Notes: generated from the letters alone by a model not told the origin. A DNA stretch of 57,535 bases from Rhizopus sp. PT2906 (GCA_025529335.1 JAMYHX010000266.1:1-57535), one strand, 5' to 3'; shown: positions 1-12,130, numbered from the stretch's first letter. Made by a program: numbers and translations.

Positions 1-470
1 AGAAGACCAAGGAGACCAGTGGTGGCAATCAAGACCAAGGTTTCTTCATTAAAGACATAGATTTCCTTGGAAATCAAGAAAGTAGCAAGACCAGTGCTCA
101 AAGTAACAAAGCCAGTCTTGGTAACTAAGGAGTTACCAGGAAGGCTGTTGATAATGCTGTTGGCCTTTTCTTTGGGTTCAACTATATATACATATATTGT
201 TTAGTATATGTATGTGTTGCAATAATATCTTCACCTTCTTTTTGAGTGGTGTAGTGACGAACACTATATACATTTAAAATTAGAAGCTTTCTTCAAATGT
301 GCATGTATGTAACTTACGCAGTAGCTCCCAAAGATTGGCGAGAGGCATTGATTAAAGAAGGACGGGCAGCAATGGCGGCTATTATAATTGTTTAATAAAA
401 GAACAAGGGGGATGACATTGACAACATTATTACCAGAAGCTGCTTTCTTGGAAATCAAACGGAGAGCCAT
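1..470 (-). CDS. ATP4: Mitochondrial F1Fo ATP synthase subunit 4 (b), 5' part, cut by the window edge
   Basis: This is the peripheral-stalk subunit b of mitochondrial ATP synthase, which holds F1 against Fo at the inner membrane. Four exons are read on the minus strand: 434-470, 318-378, 235-263 and 1-181 (continuing off the window). All junctions are GT-AG and the frame closes across them. The N-terminus is rich in Ala, Ser and Arg with almost no acidic residues, as in a mitochondrial targeting peptide. The fourth exon carries the family-typical stretch with KANSIINSLPGN, followed by TKTGF and the hydrophobic hairpin beginning SKEIYVFNEETLVL. The third exon is only 29 nt, so simple ORF calling misses it and reads through introns. 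The C-terminal half lies outside the window. Confidence is high for the family, slightly lower for exact exon edges. Confidence 0.9.
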
Positions 471-798
471 GTTACTTTTTCTTTAAATAAACAGTTAATT
501 ATATCTGTTGTCTTTGATGTAAGTTTGAGCTTACTGTTACAAGCAAAAAAATAATCAAAATAGGTGGGTCTTGCAAGATTTTTTTTTTTTCTAGGTGCAA
601 CTCTCTAACTCTGAGCTTGGATTTTTTTTTGGGCAGCCCTCACAAAGGATTTCCGTCTTTGAACGGATTAAGCCAGGGGAGTAATTTTAGGTGCGCCTAA
701 AAATACTCAATACGTCACACTTTCCATTTTTAAATTCCGATATCGAATTCATGCTATTCTTTTTTACTTTTCTTTATAAACCTTTCTTTTGAATAAAT
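471..798. other. Divergent intergenic region
   Basis: This 328-base gap separates the ATP4 start (-) from a small gene (+). It is rich in T and A runs, with a CTTTATAAACC TATA-like stretch at about 770-782 that could serve the plus-strand gene. No further coding potential was seen. Confidence 0.5.
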
Positions 799-1278
799 AT
801 GCCATCAAGACTACAACAAGGAATAGCCAGAGAACATCCAGTTAGTTAAAGATTTATATGATTATGCCAAGTTATGACTGATAGATATGTAGGAATGGAT
901 AATACCTCGATTATGCCAGCAGCATGCAAATAGTACGGGTGTCTATACAGCAAGTAAGTAAATTTATGCAGTCAAATATGGCTGAACTCATTGGAATAGT
1001 CATCACTGGGCTGCTTACATGTAAGTGAAGTCTTGACATATCTCTTTTTATTCTGAATACAATGCACACAGGGCCAGTGACTCGACGATTTGGACTTGAC
1101 AAGAACAAGTCACTTTTCTCTGCATTAGGTAGATATTCATATAAAGTTACACTTGTTGCTAAGAGAAGAAACAGGAGCGTCTGCTGTAGGTGGCTATGTT
1201 GCTGCAAAGTACAGTTACAGAGAATGTGAAAACATGTACGGCTTTGCTCAGGCAGTTGAGACATTTTCAAATAAATAA
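799..1278 (+). CDS. Small membrane protein, possibly OCIA-like
   Basis: Five short exons are read: 799-840, 893-953, 1000-1020, 1072-1128 and 1175-1278. All use GT-AG introns of about 46-52 nt, and the frame closes to a 94-residue protein. It contains a short hydrophobic stretch (VYTAIITGLL), then RRFG, and a Gly/Ala-rich second hydrophobic stretch (ASAVGGYVAAKYSY) followed by RECE. The order of RFG, a Gly-rich segment and KxSYxxxC is reminiscent of the OCIA domain of mitochondrial/endosomal proteins, but this is a weak resemblance by eye. The stop codon lies three bases from the stop of the convergent kinase gene. The exon chain is well supported; the function is not. Confidence 0.6.
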
Positions 1279-1281
1279 TGT

Positions 1282-2424
1282 TTATTTCCTACATTTACTT
1301 TCTAATAAGCTCAATCGATCCATTGGACTTGGTCCTTGGTTCCATTGTTCTGGTTCTACTAATGAAGGCACACCTATCTGTTCAACAACATAACTTGCCG
1401 ATACAGCTCCATAAAGAGCAGAACGGACTGGATCGTGAGTATGAAGCCAGCCTGCAGCGTATCCTCCACAAAAGGCATTTCCTGCACCTGTCACATCCAC
1501 TACCTTGTCATGATCAGTCCTGTTGTCCCAATAGGCTGGCACCCATTCCATGCAATCGCTTGTCATGACCAACGCTCCGTATTTGCTCGCCCGTACCACA
1601 AGTTTGATAGTGCTCTTTTTAACTTTATCAAAAAGCAATCTAGCACAGTACTCTACTGTTTGTTTAAAATCATTGCTGTGCTGCGATAATAACTCTTCAA
1701 ACTTGTATCCAAGCATTCCTGCTGTCTCTTCATGATTAGGTGAGATAATTTCTATCCCCTGACACGCCTCACATATCTCTTGCAAATTCTAGTAACCAAT
1801 AGAGCATGAATAAAAAAGTAAGAGCATACAACGGCTAGTATATACCTCTGGCAAACACGCCCATGGCAATGGTTCCCAAAGAAACTGCGTCTTGCTTTCA
1901 GGATCCCTCTGTCGCCACTCGTTTATAATTTCGATAGCTCTTTCTGCTGAGGATATGATGTGAACGACGCGTAATGATTTTATCCAGCTTTCAGAAAAAT
2001 CGCTTGCAGTTATTCTGATGATTGGATGCTTGTATTCGAAATCACGATGGTCATTTGCTCCAAATGTGTTGATTCCGTGCGTGGTATGTTTATCAGGATG
2101 GTATTTTGAAATCAAAGAAATGTCCAATTGGTTGAGTTGGTCATCTATTTCTTGTGGGTAATCAAAGCCCTTTTGTACAATGTAGCCAATCTCTTGAGAA
2201 CTTGGTGAAGGCTGCCATGTTCTCATTCCTTTGATTAAGGGAAAACTGTAGCGTTAATCAGCAAACACACAAACACACACACACACAGAATTGTCTGTTC
2301 TTTTACCATAAATTGCAAATACACCTCCACCGCCAAGTACATTACATATCTTTCTGCCATCAGGGTAATAAATATCGTCAATAATTAAGCCTCCTACTGA
2401 GGATAACACAGGTGCCTTATTCAT
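1282..2424 (-). CDS. pfkB-family carbohydrate kinase, Mak32-like
   Basis: Three exons are read at 2307-2424, 1846-2228 and 1282-1788; the frame closes to about 335 residues, a normal length for a ribokinase-fold enzyme. The N-terminus has the pfkB opening with SVGGLIIDD and a following GGGGVFAIYG. The C-terminal half carries the anion-hole signature VVDVTGAGNAFCGGYAAG, where the Asp of DVTGAGNAF is the catalytic base. Such kinases use ATP to phosphorylate a sugar or nucleoside hydroxyl. The overall pattern resembles the fungal Mak32 branch, whose substrate is not known, so no substrate is proposed. It converges on the small gene at 799-1278. Confidence 0.8.
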
Positions 2425-2673
2425 GGTTTTTGTCCTCCAAGTGTTTTGCGTAACAAAATGTAAAATAGACTGATATACCTTAAATTAAGGGGTATACGTG
2501 AAAAAAGGAACGCGGAGAGTAAAACTGCGTCTATTTACTTCATCCTCAAATTATTTTATAAAGGGAGAGAGGATCCTTTGCGCGCATTGAAGTGATTGAA
2601 TATGTGTGTATATGCATAAACAGATGCTGGTTTTATTTTACAATGTTAATACAATGGTTTATGTACATCAAGG

Positions 2674-4108
2674 CTAAATGTCAAACAGCACGTCAGGACC
2701 ATCAACAATAGGGTTCACGCTTGTTTTCATATAGCTTGGTAAAGGATAGGCGTATTTTCTTTTTAAAGAGGATAAGCAGGAGTCCAGCCCTGAAAAGTCA
2801 CTGTTCTTATGAGCATCGATATGCTCAGGTAATTTGATATGCTATTAAACATAAAGGGTGAGTTAAATCAACAACAAAAACAAAAACACACGTACGGTTT
2901 GTAAGTCTGTATAATGTTTTCCACATGTTTCGCAATACTTGTTTCGTCCCTTTGGTTCTTTCTGTTTTCCTTCTTTTGCTGTCTCTTTATCGCACCTTTC
3001 TTTTCTTTTCTTTGTCTTTCTACATGTGTCACTTTCCTGTATAGTATCCGTATTATCCTCTTTTTGCAAACTCATCTCATTCTGATCGTCATTAGCTGGT
3101 TTTTTTGCAAATAGTTGATCTGCGTCTATATTTTCAATCTCTTTTAAAATCTCGCTGGGCAATAGGCGTTTTTTTCGTTCTCCTGCCTTTGGTTCCAAAG
3201 TTGGCCATGGAAGATCTGTTCTTTCATCTGGACAAAAACAGTCTTCAGAGTATTCCTTTACATCAATTGGAGAGTGAGTATTTGTAGCATCTTCAATCAT
3301 AAGAAAGTAACCGGAAAACTCGTAATAAGCAGGACGTGATCGCTTATATGTCTGTGCTTCACGTGTCTTTGGAGGACTATATTCAATGAGGTGCATGAAA
3401 AGCTCCTTTGCATCTAAAATAACTAGTTAGAACAATTCATTTTGCTGTACACTATATGCTTACATTCCGCACTCCAGATCGTTTTCTTCCAGTTGTACGC
3501 GTTTTTGATGACTTCATCTACAGAGGTCTAAAATAAAAGGTCAGATCAAGCACCTAATTTTTAAAAGGAATATAGTATTTACCTCAAGAGATCCTTGGGT
3601 ATCTTTTAAAGGTGATCTACATTCAAAAAATATATCTGTTTAAAAAAAAACTGGTCCATAAGATACTTTTTTCTTACTTTTGGGTATCGCTAAAAGTGTC
3701 ATAAACATGTAAAAGTTCTTTTGTTGTAATAATATGTGTACAATCGTCTTGAGAAGCAGAGAAAAATGGTGCTCTTACCTAATAAAGAGTGGGTTATTAT
3801 CATTGATACTAAAATGCATATACACTTACAGCTCCAAGCTTTTTGATTTGACGACTTAGGGCTGATTCAGAAGCAAAATCAAGTTTATACAAAAATATCC
3901 TGTAGGATTGCAATTCTTGTTTACATTCCATTATTTTGTCAGGCTGAAGTTGTGTTTCTCTTACACGGTTTAGTTTCGGTTTATGATGAACATGCTGCAT
4001 TCGATCTTTTTGATTTTCCAACAGTTGTCTTTTTAAATCAGCTTCATTATCACGCGAAGACGTTGAAGAGATGCTCTTTTTACTCAACACCACCTTGGTT
4101 GAAGACAT
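2674..4108 (-). CDS. DBF4: Dbf4/Dfp1, regulatory subunit of the Cdc7 kinase
   Basis: DBF4 activates the Cdc7 (DDK) kinase to fire replication origins. Six exons are read: 3830-4108, 3678-3778, 3583-3616, 3464-3527, 2896-3413 and 2674-2841, giving 387 residues. The BRCT-like motif N spans exons 1 and 2 (YRIFLYKLDFASE, then CTHIITTKEL). Motif M lies around KELFMHLIEYSPPKTREAQ and the Pro-rich RSRPAYYEFSGYFLMIEDA. The C-terminal DBF4 zinc finger is complete across the last intron: YCETCGKHYTDLQ joined to THIKLPEHI gives the Cys2-His2 set. The start used is MSSTKVV at 4106-4108. An upstream mini-exon at about 4260-4276 followed by a GTGAGT donor could add about 15 residues, so the N-terminus is uncertain. 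Confidence 0.88.
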
Positions 4109-4490
4109 GTTATCACATGAAAAGCTCTGCAGGAATAGCAAACAAAGAAAAAGAAAAATAAATACAAAAAAAAAACGCCACCTTCTTTTTGGTACCTTTG
4201 ATATTTTTAAACACAGTTCTTGGATACATACGACGGCGCACTCACATCCAAACACTCGTTTATAGTCTGGTACATACACTTGGCATGTTTGTTATTCTCG
4301 TGATTTGATCCAAATCCGTGCTAGATCATCCAGTTCCTTAGGGAAGCAGTAATGCCCTTATTTTGCCGTCCAATCACGTTTGATTAAATCTCGGCTGAAG
4401 AGGCTATTAAACGGCACAACGTTATTCCGTTTTATATAATTTTTTATTAAAAAAAGTCTTGTCATCTCTCTGTCTCTTTGTTTAAATATA
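4109..4490. promoter_or_regulatory. Shared divergent promoter, DBF4 / KEI1-like
   Basis: About 380 bases separate two divergent starts. The DBF4 side holds a polypyrimidine tract ending in CTGCAG just before the start, which looks like an acceptor of an upstream intron. The KEI1 side holds TTTTATATAATTTTTTATT at about 4430-4448, a TATA-like element about 45-60 bases before the start. Confidence 0.45.
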
Positions 4491-5270
4491 ATGCCATTTA
4501 CAAAAGGAAAGTATTGCTGTGGTTTTGTTCCGATTAAAACAGGTAAATGCAGTGAAATGACTCATATATAGGCATGTATACTCAGTCTAAGAATATAGGT
4601 GTTGTCCTAATTACATTGTTTGGAATTGTAAGTTACATTGTTTATTTGGACTGCGTTTAGTAACCTTTTCTTTGTATAGTTGAATAAATTATCTGGTTTC
4701 TATGGAATTTTATCATTTGATTTTACAGACAACACAGCGACTGCAGGCTATGTTTATTCTCTACTAGCCATTGTTGTCTTTGTACAAGGCTTATATGGAT
4801 TACACAGCGTATGCTATTTATATGACAATGAGAATGAGAATATAAGGAAACTGATACATCCAGGCAGGAAAATGTTCGAACATTTCGATGGTATACCATG
4901 TTCTTTTGGTTAGATTCGTTTATCAGCATTATATGGACCATTCATACTGGTATCATTTGGTACATCTATACAGATCACAGTTTACCTGAATTAGAGAATG
5001 ATCCAGCCAAGAAGGAAGAACATGATAGAGTATTTGATATGGAAAAGCATGTTGGTATAGCTGTGTTGGTTGCATTGAATTTGATTCATGTAAGTATATT
5101 ATATAAAATGGTTCATTATGACTTATTCTTCAAAGCTCTACTTTGCCTTTATTGTCACTCGTTTCTATAAGGCCATGATTCATAAATCCAATTATACAAA
5201 AGTACCAACCGAACAAATCGATTTAGAAGAACGCTCAAATGAAGCTCCACCCAAGCAAGCCCTTGATTGA
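4491..5270 (+). CDS. KEI1: Four-span Golgi membrane protein, KEI1-like subunit of inositol phosphorylceramide synthase
   Basis: Exons are 4491-4542, 4599-4627, 4680-4808, 4868-5089 and 5136-5270, giving 188 residues with all frames closing. Four hydrophobic stretches are visible: around VVLITLFGI, around SLLAIVVFVQGLYGL, around WLDSFISIIWTIHTGIIWY, and around VGIAVLVALNLIHLYFAF. The block NKLSGFYGIL followed by VFVQGLYGL resembles Kei1 of yeast (NKxSGxYGIL...VFSQGLY). Kei1 is the regulatory subunit that brings IPC synthase to the Golgi for sphingolipid head-group transfer. The charged C-terminal tail after FYKAMIHK would be cytosolic. The resemblance is from memory of the family, so the assignment is probable rather than certain. 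Confidence 0.7.
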
Positions 5271-5460
5271 TAAAAGATTATCAATTTTAAATTCCGTAAT
5301 GGTAAGACAGCATGACTGTTGATCTCATTTTTTTTTTCATCTCTATCTTCACTCCATATATAGTAGTTTAATCTTTCCATAATAAATATTATAAACCGGC
5401 TCAAGCATCTCTCTTCATTGTCTCTTCTTTATTTTTCTTTTTCTTTTATTTATTCTTATA

Positions 5461-8400
5461 ATGGTAAACACTGTAGATACTATTTCAATTTGGAAGTCTC
5501 GTCTTCAAAACTTGACGGACTTACTATTACCAACTGACTATCCAAGACCATTACCTCCACGTACAGTCGAAGAAGTTTTATCTTTTGATCTCCCAGAGCA
5601 AACGCTCTTGAGCCTCGTTCAAGCATCCATGTATGATGTTCGTCCAACTCCATTCTCAGTCATACTTGCTGCCTTTTCTGTTCTACTTCAACGCTATACT
5701 GGTGATGAAGAATTCGCTATTGGTACATCCTCTCCTACTGGTAATCCTCTACTGTTACGTTTACATGTAGATCCTTCAAATACATTCCGTGGTATCATTG
5801 ATATGGTGACAAAGGTAATATTGTGAAACTGTGTATGAATTGTGCGCGAGGCTGATGCATATAGTTCATAGGTAGAACAAGAGGCATTAACTCAAGAGGT
5901 TCCCTTTGATCAATTATGTGAAGCTGTTTACGAAGGCACAGATCCCGACAGCAGACGTCCTCTTTGTCGTGTGCGATTTTATAATGAACTCGATTCACCT
6001 TCTCAACACCACCTTGCGACAACATCTGCAAGCTCCGACTTGACCATCTTTATCTCGTCACCTACAGCATCCTCTTCCTTAAGAACCTCCTTCCTTCGTC
6101 CTGTGTCTATTCGTGTTGTATATAATCAAATCCTCTTCTCACCCAAGCGTATCGAATACCTCTTTTCCCAATTGACGACCATCATTGATACAGGTGTCAA
6201 ATCCACAGAACTCGCCGTCGGTCAAATCCCTCTCTCTGACTCTGGTCTACCCAACTCACCCTTACCTGACCCTACCGCTGACCTGCACTGGTCTCTCTGG
6301 AGAGGAGCCATTCCTGATATCTTTAATGAAAATGCCAAGGCACATCCTACGAGAACATGTATTGTCGAATCTAGAGATGATAACACCACTGTCACATACA
6401 CTTATGACCAAATCAATCAAGCATCCAACCTTGTCGCTCATTATTTGCTGGCAAACAATATTCAGAGAGAAGATGTCGTGATCATTTATGCATACAGAGG
6501 TGTGGATCTTGTCGTGGCTATCATGGGTGTTCTCAAGGCAGGAGCTACTTTTAGTGTGATTGGTAAGATCAAGGCAAAAAGTTGATATCCATATTTGACT
6601 CACGTTTATTAGACCCTGCATATCCACCCGCACGTCAAGAAATCTATCTTTCCGTAGCCAAGCCTCGTGGTTTGATTGTTCTTCAAGAAGCCGGACAAAT
6701 AGCCGAATCAGTACGAGACTACATCAAGCGCGAGCAAGACATTATCTGCGAGATTTCTTCATTAAAGATCGGAAGCGACGGTCAACTCTCCGGCGGTGTG
6801 ACAAGAGACGGAGCTGATATTTTTGACACCGTGCGATCTCTTTCGGACGAGTATCCCAACGTAGTGATTGGCCCCGACAGCATTGGTACTCTCAGTTTCA
6901 CAAGTGGCAGTACAGGTATCCCCAAGGGCGTTCGTGGTCGCCACTTTTCTCTAACTCACTTTTACCCCTGGATGGCCGAGACGTTTGGTTTATCGAGCCA
7001 GGACAAATTCACGATGCTCTCTGGTATTGCTCATGATCCTATCCAACGTGATATCTTTACGCCTCTCTTTTTGGGTGCCGAGTTGCATATTCCCACATCC
7101 GAAGATATTGGTATCCCTGGTCGCTTAGCTGAATGGATGAACCGTGCACAGGTTACAGTGACCCACCTGACACCTGCCATGGGTCAACTCCTCTCTTCAC
7201 ATGCTCAAGTCGAGATCCCTTCATTGATCAATGCCTTCTTTGTGGGTGACATCCTCACCAAGCGTGACGCGGCTCGTATTCAAAAGTACGCACCTAACGT
7301 GTCTGTGATCAACATGTATGGTACGACCGAAACCCAACGTTCTGTCTCACACTTTGTCGTTCCTCCTCGATCCAGTCATCCTGCCTTCTTGAGCTCTCAA
7401 AAGGAAGTTATCGCTGCCGGCAAGGGTATGGTCAATGTTCAACTCTTGGTCGTCAACCGCCACGATCGCACCAAGATGTGTGGTGTTGGTGAGATTGGTG
7501 AAATCTATGTACGTGCACCTGGATTGGCCGAAGGATACCTTCGATTACCTGAAGCTACTGCTGAAAAGTTCATTCCCAACTGGTTCGTTCCAAACGCCTG
7601 TGTGGACGATGGTAAGGACGAATCGACAGTCAAGGATGACAAATGGAAGCAATTCTATCAGGGAAAGCGTGACCGTATGTACCGTTCGGGTGATCTGGGC
7701 CGATACCGTCCTGATGGTAATGTCGAATGTACCGGCCGTGCTGATGATCAAGTCAAGATCCGTGGCTTCCGTATAGAACTGGGCGAGATCGATACACACC
7801 TCTCTCAACACCCTTTTGTTCGTGAAAACGTCACATTGGTGCGTCGTGACAAGAATGAAGAACAGACGCTCGTGGCTTACTTTGTGCCTAACCCCACTGC
7901 AAACACCGATTTTGCAAGCGCTACTGAAGATGACGAACAAGACGAAAAGGATATCTTCTCGAGCCGTACCTTCCGTCGCCTCATCAAGAACATCCGTGAT
8001 TACCTCAAGCAAAAGCTCCCTAGCTACGCTGTTCCTTCTGTCTTTGTGCCACTCATTCGTATGCCCTTGACGCCTAATGGTAAGGTCGACAAGAACGCCT
8101 TGCCTTTTCCCGATACAGCACAATTCAACAAGACTAAACCAGTCGCTGCTTCAGAGCTCCCTGAAATGACACCTAATGAACGCATCATTCACGATATCTG
8201 GAAAGACCTACTTCCTGCTGCTGATCCAGTGATCGGTCTGACGGATAACTTTTTCGATATCGGTGGACACTCGTTGATTGCCACACGTCTCATATTTGAG
8301 ATCCGTCAAAAGTTCCAGGTCGAAGCTCCCTTGGGTCTTGTGTTTGCTGAACCTACCATTGCTGGCCTTGCTCGAGAAGTGACTAAGCTTCAAAGCGGTG

Positions 8401-9722
8401 ACTTGTTATTAGAAAGTGATGGCTTGACTCAACAAGAAGAACAAAAGAAGGAAGTAGTCGATTATGCGTCTGATGTGCCCACCCTTGCACAAGAGTTCCT
8501 TCAATCAAGTTACGAAACCCTCCCTGTTGCTGATCACCCACGTACATACGTCCTAACTGGTGCCACTGGTTTCTTGGGCGCCTTTATTCTCGAAAAAATC
8601 TTGGAATACGATAATACTCACAAGGTGTTCTGTATTGTTCGTGCCAAGGATAATCAAAACGCATTTGATCGAGTCAAGAAGGCTGCTGTTGATCATTTGG
8701 TCTGGGAGGACAGCTGGCAAGGCCGTGTTGAGGCGATCTGTGGTGACCTCGCGAGCGATCGTCTGGGTCTTTCTGAGGCTGATTGGAACCGTGTGACAAA
8801 AGAAGCCGATGCTGTCATCCATAACGGTGCTCTCGTTCACTGGGTCTATCCATACCAACAGCTCCGTGCTCCCAACGTCCTTGGTACTCTCTGGGCCATG
8901 CGCTTAGCTACTGAACACAAGCCCAAGTCCTTCCACTTTGTCTCTTCTACTTCTGTCTTGGACACATCTTACTACATCAATCAGGGTAACTATGTGTTGG
9001 AAAGCGACGCACTGGAAGGTGCACGCACAGGTTTAGAAAACGGATATGGACAAAGCAAGTGGGTTGCTGAGAAACTGATCATGGAAGCCAGAAAGCGAGG
9101 TATGCCCGCAACCATCATTCGTCCTGGTTACATCCTTGGTGATTCTCGTACGGGCGTGACAAACACGGATGATTTCATCTGGCGTCTACTCAAGGGATGT
9201 GTCGAACTTGGCTATGTCCCTGCGATCGCTAATGATGTCAACTGCTGCTCTGTCGATTACGTTGCTTCTGTTGTCGCAGGTGCTGCTCGTCACGATCAAC
9301 AGTCAACTCAGCGCGGTGTTCTTCAAGTGACCCATCCTGCTGGCTTTACGTACAACAAGATGTTCCAGTCCTTACTGACCTATGGATACAAGGTGCAACA
9401 AACTGAATATATCGATTGGAGAAACAAGTTGATGGAATACACACTCAAGGCTCAGGACCATTCCTTGTTCCCTCTCTTGCATTTTGTCTTGGATGATTTA
9501 CCTACCTCTACCAAGAGCGCTCCATTAGACGATCGAAACACACAGACTGTGTTGGCACTGGATGGCGTTCAACTTCCCTTGATGGGAGATGATCTTTTGG
9601 GTCTTTATTATGCTTACTTGGTCAAAGTCGGGTTCATGCCACAGCCTACATCTGGTCATCGTGCATTACCCGAGTTAAACATTCAGGCGACCTTACTGCA
9701 ACGTAGTGGTGCTAAACATTAA
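5461..9722 (+). CDS. LYS2: L-2-aminoadipate reductase (alpha-aminoadipate reductase)
   Basis: Lys2 reduces L-alpha-aminoadipate to its semialdehyde with ATP and NADPH in the fungal lysine pathway. Exons 5461-5814, 5872-6562 and 6613-9722 give 1384 residues, close to yeast Lys2. The order is an N-terminal condensation-like region, an adenylation domain with the phosphate loop FTSGSTGIPKG (about 444-454), NMYGTTET and YRSGDLGR, a carrier domain with DNFFDIGGHSL whose Ser (about 902) takes phosphopantetheine from Lys5, and a C-terminal NADPH-dependent thioester reductase with YVLTGATGFLGAF (about 995-1007). Both introns have good sites. It starts 190 bases after the KEI1-like gene on the same strand, and a T-rich pyrimidine tract precedes the start codon. 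Nothing is broken. Confidence 0.97.
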
Positions 9723-9864
9723 AGAAAAATTGTGTAATATAGTTGTAAAGAATCAATAAAAACCATATAGAATATATATATACCATTCAATATTTATTTA
9801 CGAAATACACATATAATTCATTATGAAAGAAGGGGGGGTATTTAAAAATATACACATATATAAT

Positions 9865-10557
9865 TTAGGCTGATTGAATTACTTCCAAGTTTGGATCTTT
9901 CTTATCAAGTTTTGACAATACATATTCTTCTTGCTTGGACGCATTATTGAGCCAACTGAGATAAGCGTTCCAGAGAATGCCCAAACTGCTAACAAATGGC
10001 AATCGATATTGTAGAGGCATCCATTTGAAATTGATAAACTGAACTGCTGGCCATACCTCATAATTGGTGATCAATGCCGGTGTATACGCGTCTCTAAATT
10101 TCTCTTTCACACCTTCCCACTTGCCTGTCTCTGCCAACCCCATCACCGTAAAGAAGAGAACGAGACCTAGGGGGGCAAATAACAATTGATCAGTTGCCAT
10201 ACGTTTGATAGCCATCATGTTGGCCGTTCGTGGAGCAGCATTTTTGGGCACTGGAAAGAACCGATCGAGAAACATGTACCATGTTCCACCCAAAGGCGCA
10301 ACACAAAAATTGTAAGCTGCAAATCGAAAGGTTCGAGTCAGATCCCATCGTGGACTGGGTGGCCAAAGATCTTCATGCTCTCTCAATTTTTCGGGTACGA
10401 TATAAGGTTCGATCTTGCTTGCTTCGTAATAGGATATGCTTTGAGCAAGTGTGTCACTGAGTACACCAAGAATACCATTTGTCACACATAATGTCAAAAT
10501 GGGTCGTTTGTTGTAGGATCGAGTGTAAAAGGCGTTTAGTGCTCGAAGACGATTCAT
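9865..10557 (-). CDS. Mpv17/PMP22 family membrane protein
   Basis: A single exon of 230 residues. The family signature is clear: an N-terminal region with YNKRPILTLCVTNGILGVLSD, a central APLGGTWYMFLDRFFP, and the C-terminal block TNYEVWPAVQFINFKWMPLQ YR followed by GILWNAYLSW. Family members (Mpv17, Sym1, Pxmp2) are four-span proteins of the mitochondrial inner membrane or peroxisome, linked to small-solute permeation and mtDNA maintenance. The N-terminus is basic, which would fit mitochondria, but the compartment cannot be decided here. It converges on LYS2 with about 140 bases between stops. Confidence 0.88.
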   Translation of the reverse strand: MNRLRALNAFYTRSYNKRPILTLCVTNGILGVLSDTLAQSISYYEASKIEPYIVPEKLREHEDLWPPSPRWDLTRTFRFAAYNFCVAPLGGTWYMFLDRFFPVPKNAAPRTANMMAIKRMATDQLLFAPLGLVLFFTVMGLAETGKWEGVKEKFRDAYTPALITNYEVWPAVQFINFKWMPLQYRLPFVSSLGILWNAYLSWLNNASKQEEYVLSKLDKKDPNLEVIQSA

Positions 10558-10621
10558 TATAAAGAAAGAAAGAAAGAAAAGAAAAAGAGAAAGGCGTATA
10601 TTCCATCACTTTTATCGGGAT

Positions 10622-10917
10622 TTAATTTTCTTTTTCTTTTTTTCTGTTGTCTTGGTTGCAGGCAATAAGGATTTGCGTAAGGGACTATCGAGTAAGGTTG
10701 ACGTCAATATCACATAGTTGCCCTTTTTTGAAGGGGGAGGATAAATACTTACGTCAATTGACTTGTAAATGATAAGTGAGCCTATCACATACTTTATGGC
10801 AGTAACGGTATTTGGACTTAGATCTATTGTAATAGAAAGCTGATGTGGAAATTTGCTGAATTGTTGTAATGCTCTTTGACCGAGATCTAACGTAAGCTTG
10901 ATATTGGTATCTTCCAT
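10622..10917 (-). CDS. Small protein of unknown function
   Basis: The first exon (10753-10917) encodes 55 residues starting MEDTNIKLTLDLGQRA. A GTAAGT donor at 10747-10752 and an AG at 10685-10686 would remove a 68-nt intron and give a 75-residue protein ending in a Lys-rich tail. Without splicing the same start gives 101 residues, also ending in a Lys-rich tail. Either form has a short hydrophobic segment (AIKYVIGSLIIY). No family is recognised. It sits 55 bases upstream of the start of the Mpv17-like gene on the same strand. Confidence 0.5.
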
Positions 10918-11063
10918 TATTAAAAAAATTATTAAAAAAAAGAGTGACTTTTTTATAATACAGAAATGGAGATTTTATTTACTAGTTTTGCAGAGTAGAA
11001 GCTTTAAATACAAAAAAATATAAATGTATGATACAAAAAAAAAATGTTTTTTTTTTTTCCTAG

Positions 11064-12130
11064 TTAACCATAATGATGAGATGCAGGTCTTGAGAATGAT
11101 TCTCTTAATGTTGGAACACGTTGTCTGATAGCGCATACTTGAGAAGACAGATTTGGGCTATGAAGAGGAGAGGAAGTGATGGGCAAGGTACCGACAACAG
11201 GTGATGTATGGAATTGACTGAATGCTTCTAGCGCTTCATATTCATCCTGTGTAATATCTATCGCATCTTTCTCAAGGGGTTTTTCGTCTAATTGAATCGT
11301 TCTTAATTTTTCTATAGGAGTTTGTAAAGCGTCAATCGATATACGACGTTTGACATGAAAATCATGATGATGAAAGCTTGGAGGAGAATGCGAGTGTCCG
11401 GAATCAGTCGAGACAGTAGAGATGGATGACCGACGGGTTTGGTCAAACTCATTGTATTCTTCCTTGATGGGCCATGATGAGCGGTTTCTGGGTACGTTGT
11501 ACGGCTTTTGGTAGTAATAATGATCATAATTTGGCAGATGCGAAGGATGATGATGGAATTGAGTCTTGACAGGGGAAGGAGGTAATGAGTAAGGATAAGG
11601 AGAGCGGTAGCCCAATGAGCGAACCGGAGTTGATATGGATGCTCTACGGTGAGGTAAAGGCAGCGTACGATTGTTCACCATTGAAGAATATTCAAAGGGT
11701 GACGCATATAGGTCAGATCGTTGTTGAACCCAAGGATGTCTCTCCTCTTGCATTTGAATCGGAGATTCGGTAACTGGATCGTCCGTCATTGATGCACGGG
11801 CTTTCTTGTTCTTGGAATGATCCTTTACTGCTTCCGTGGGTGCCGTCTTTTTTCTTTCTTTATCATGGGTCTGTGTATGCTGCATCATGTTATCGAATCG
11901 ACTAAACATACGTTCACAACCTTCGACAATGCACTTGTAAGGTTTCTAAATAACAATTAATATTTACTTTAGAGAAAAAATAAATAAAAAGTTACCTCTC
12001 CTGTATGCTTCCTTTCATGCCTTGCTAAATGCTCACTTCTTGTAAAGACCATGTTACAATCTCCATAGCCAGTACAGCGAAATTGTTTAGGGGCAGATCT
12101 TTGTCCGGAATTTCTTCTCTTAGGTGGCAT
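11064..12130 (-). CDS. Two-finger C2H2 transcription factor (Msn2/Rgm1-type fingers)
   Basis: Exons 11996-12130 and 11064-11945 give 338 residues. The N-terminus is basic (MPPKRRNSGQRSAPK), then two adjacent C2H2 fingers: the first contains FRCTGYGDCNMVFTRSEHLA with RHERKH, the TGEKPYKC linker follows, and the second contains CERMFSRFDNMMQH. RSEHL and RFDNM at the helix positions are the pattern of Msn2/Rgm1/Usv1-type fungal factors that bind the stress element AGGGG. The remainder is low-complexity, His/Ser/Pro-rich, with phosphorylation-like RRSSIS and RRASIS motifs and an acidic ITQDEYEALEAFSQF segment. DNA-binding is confident; target genes are not known. A very long upstream gap may reflect complex regulation. 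Confidence 0.82.
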
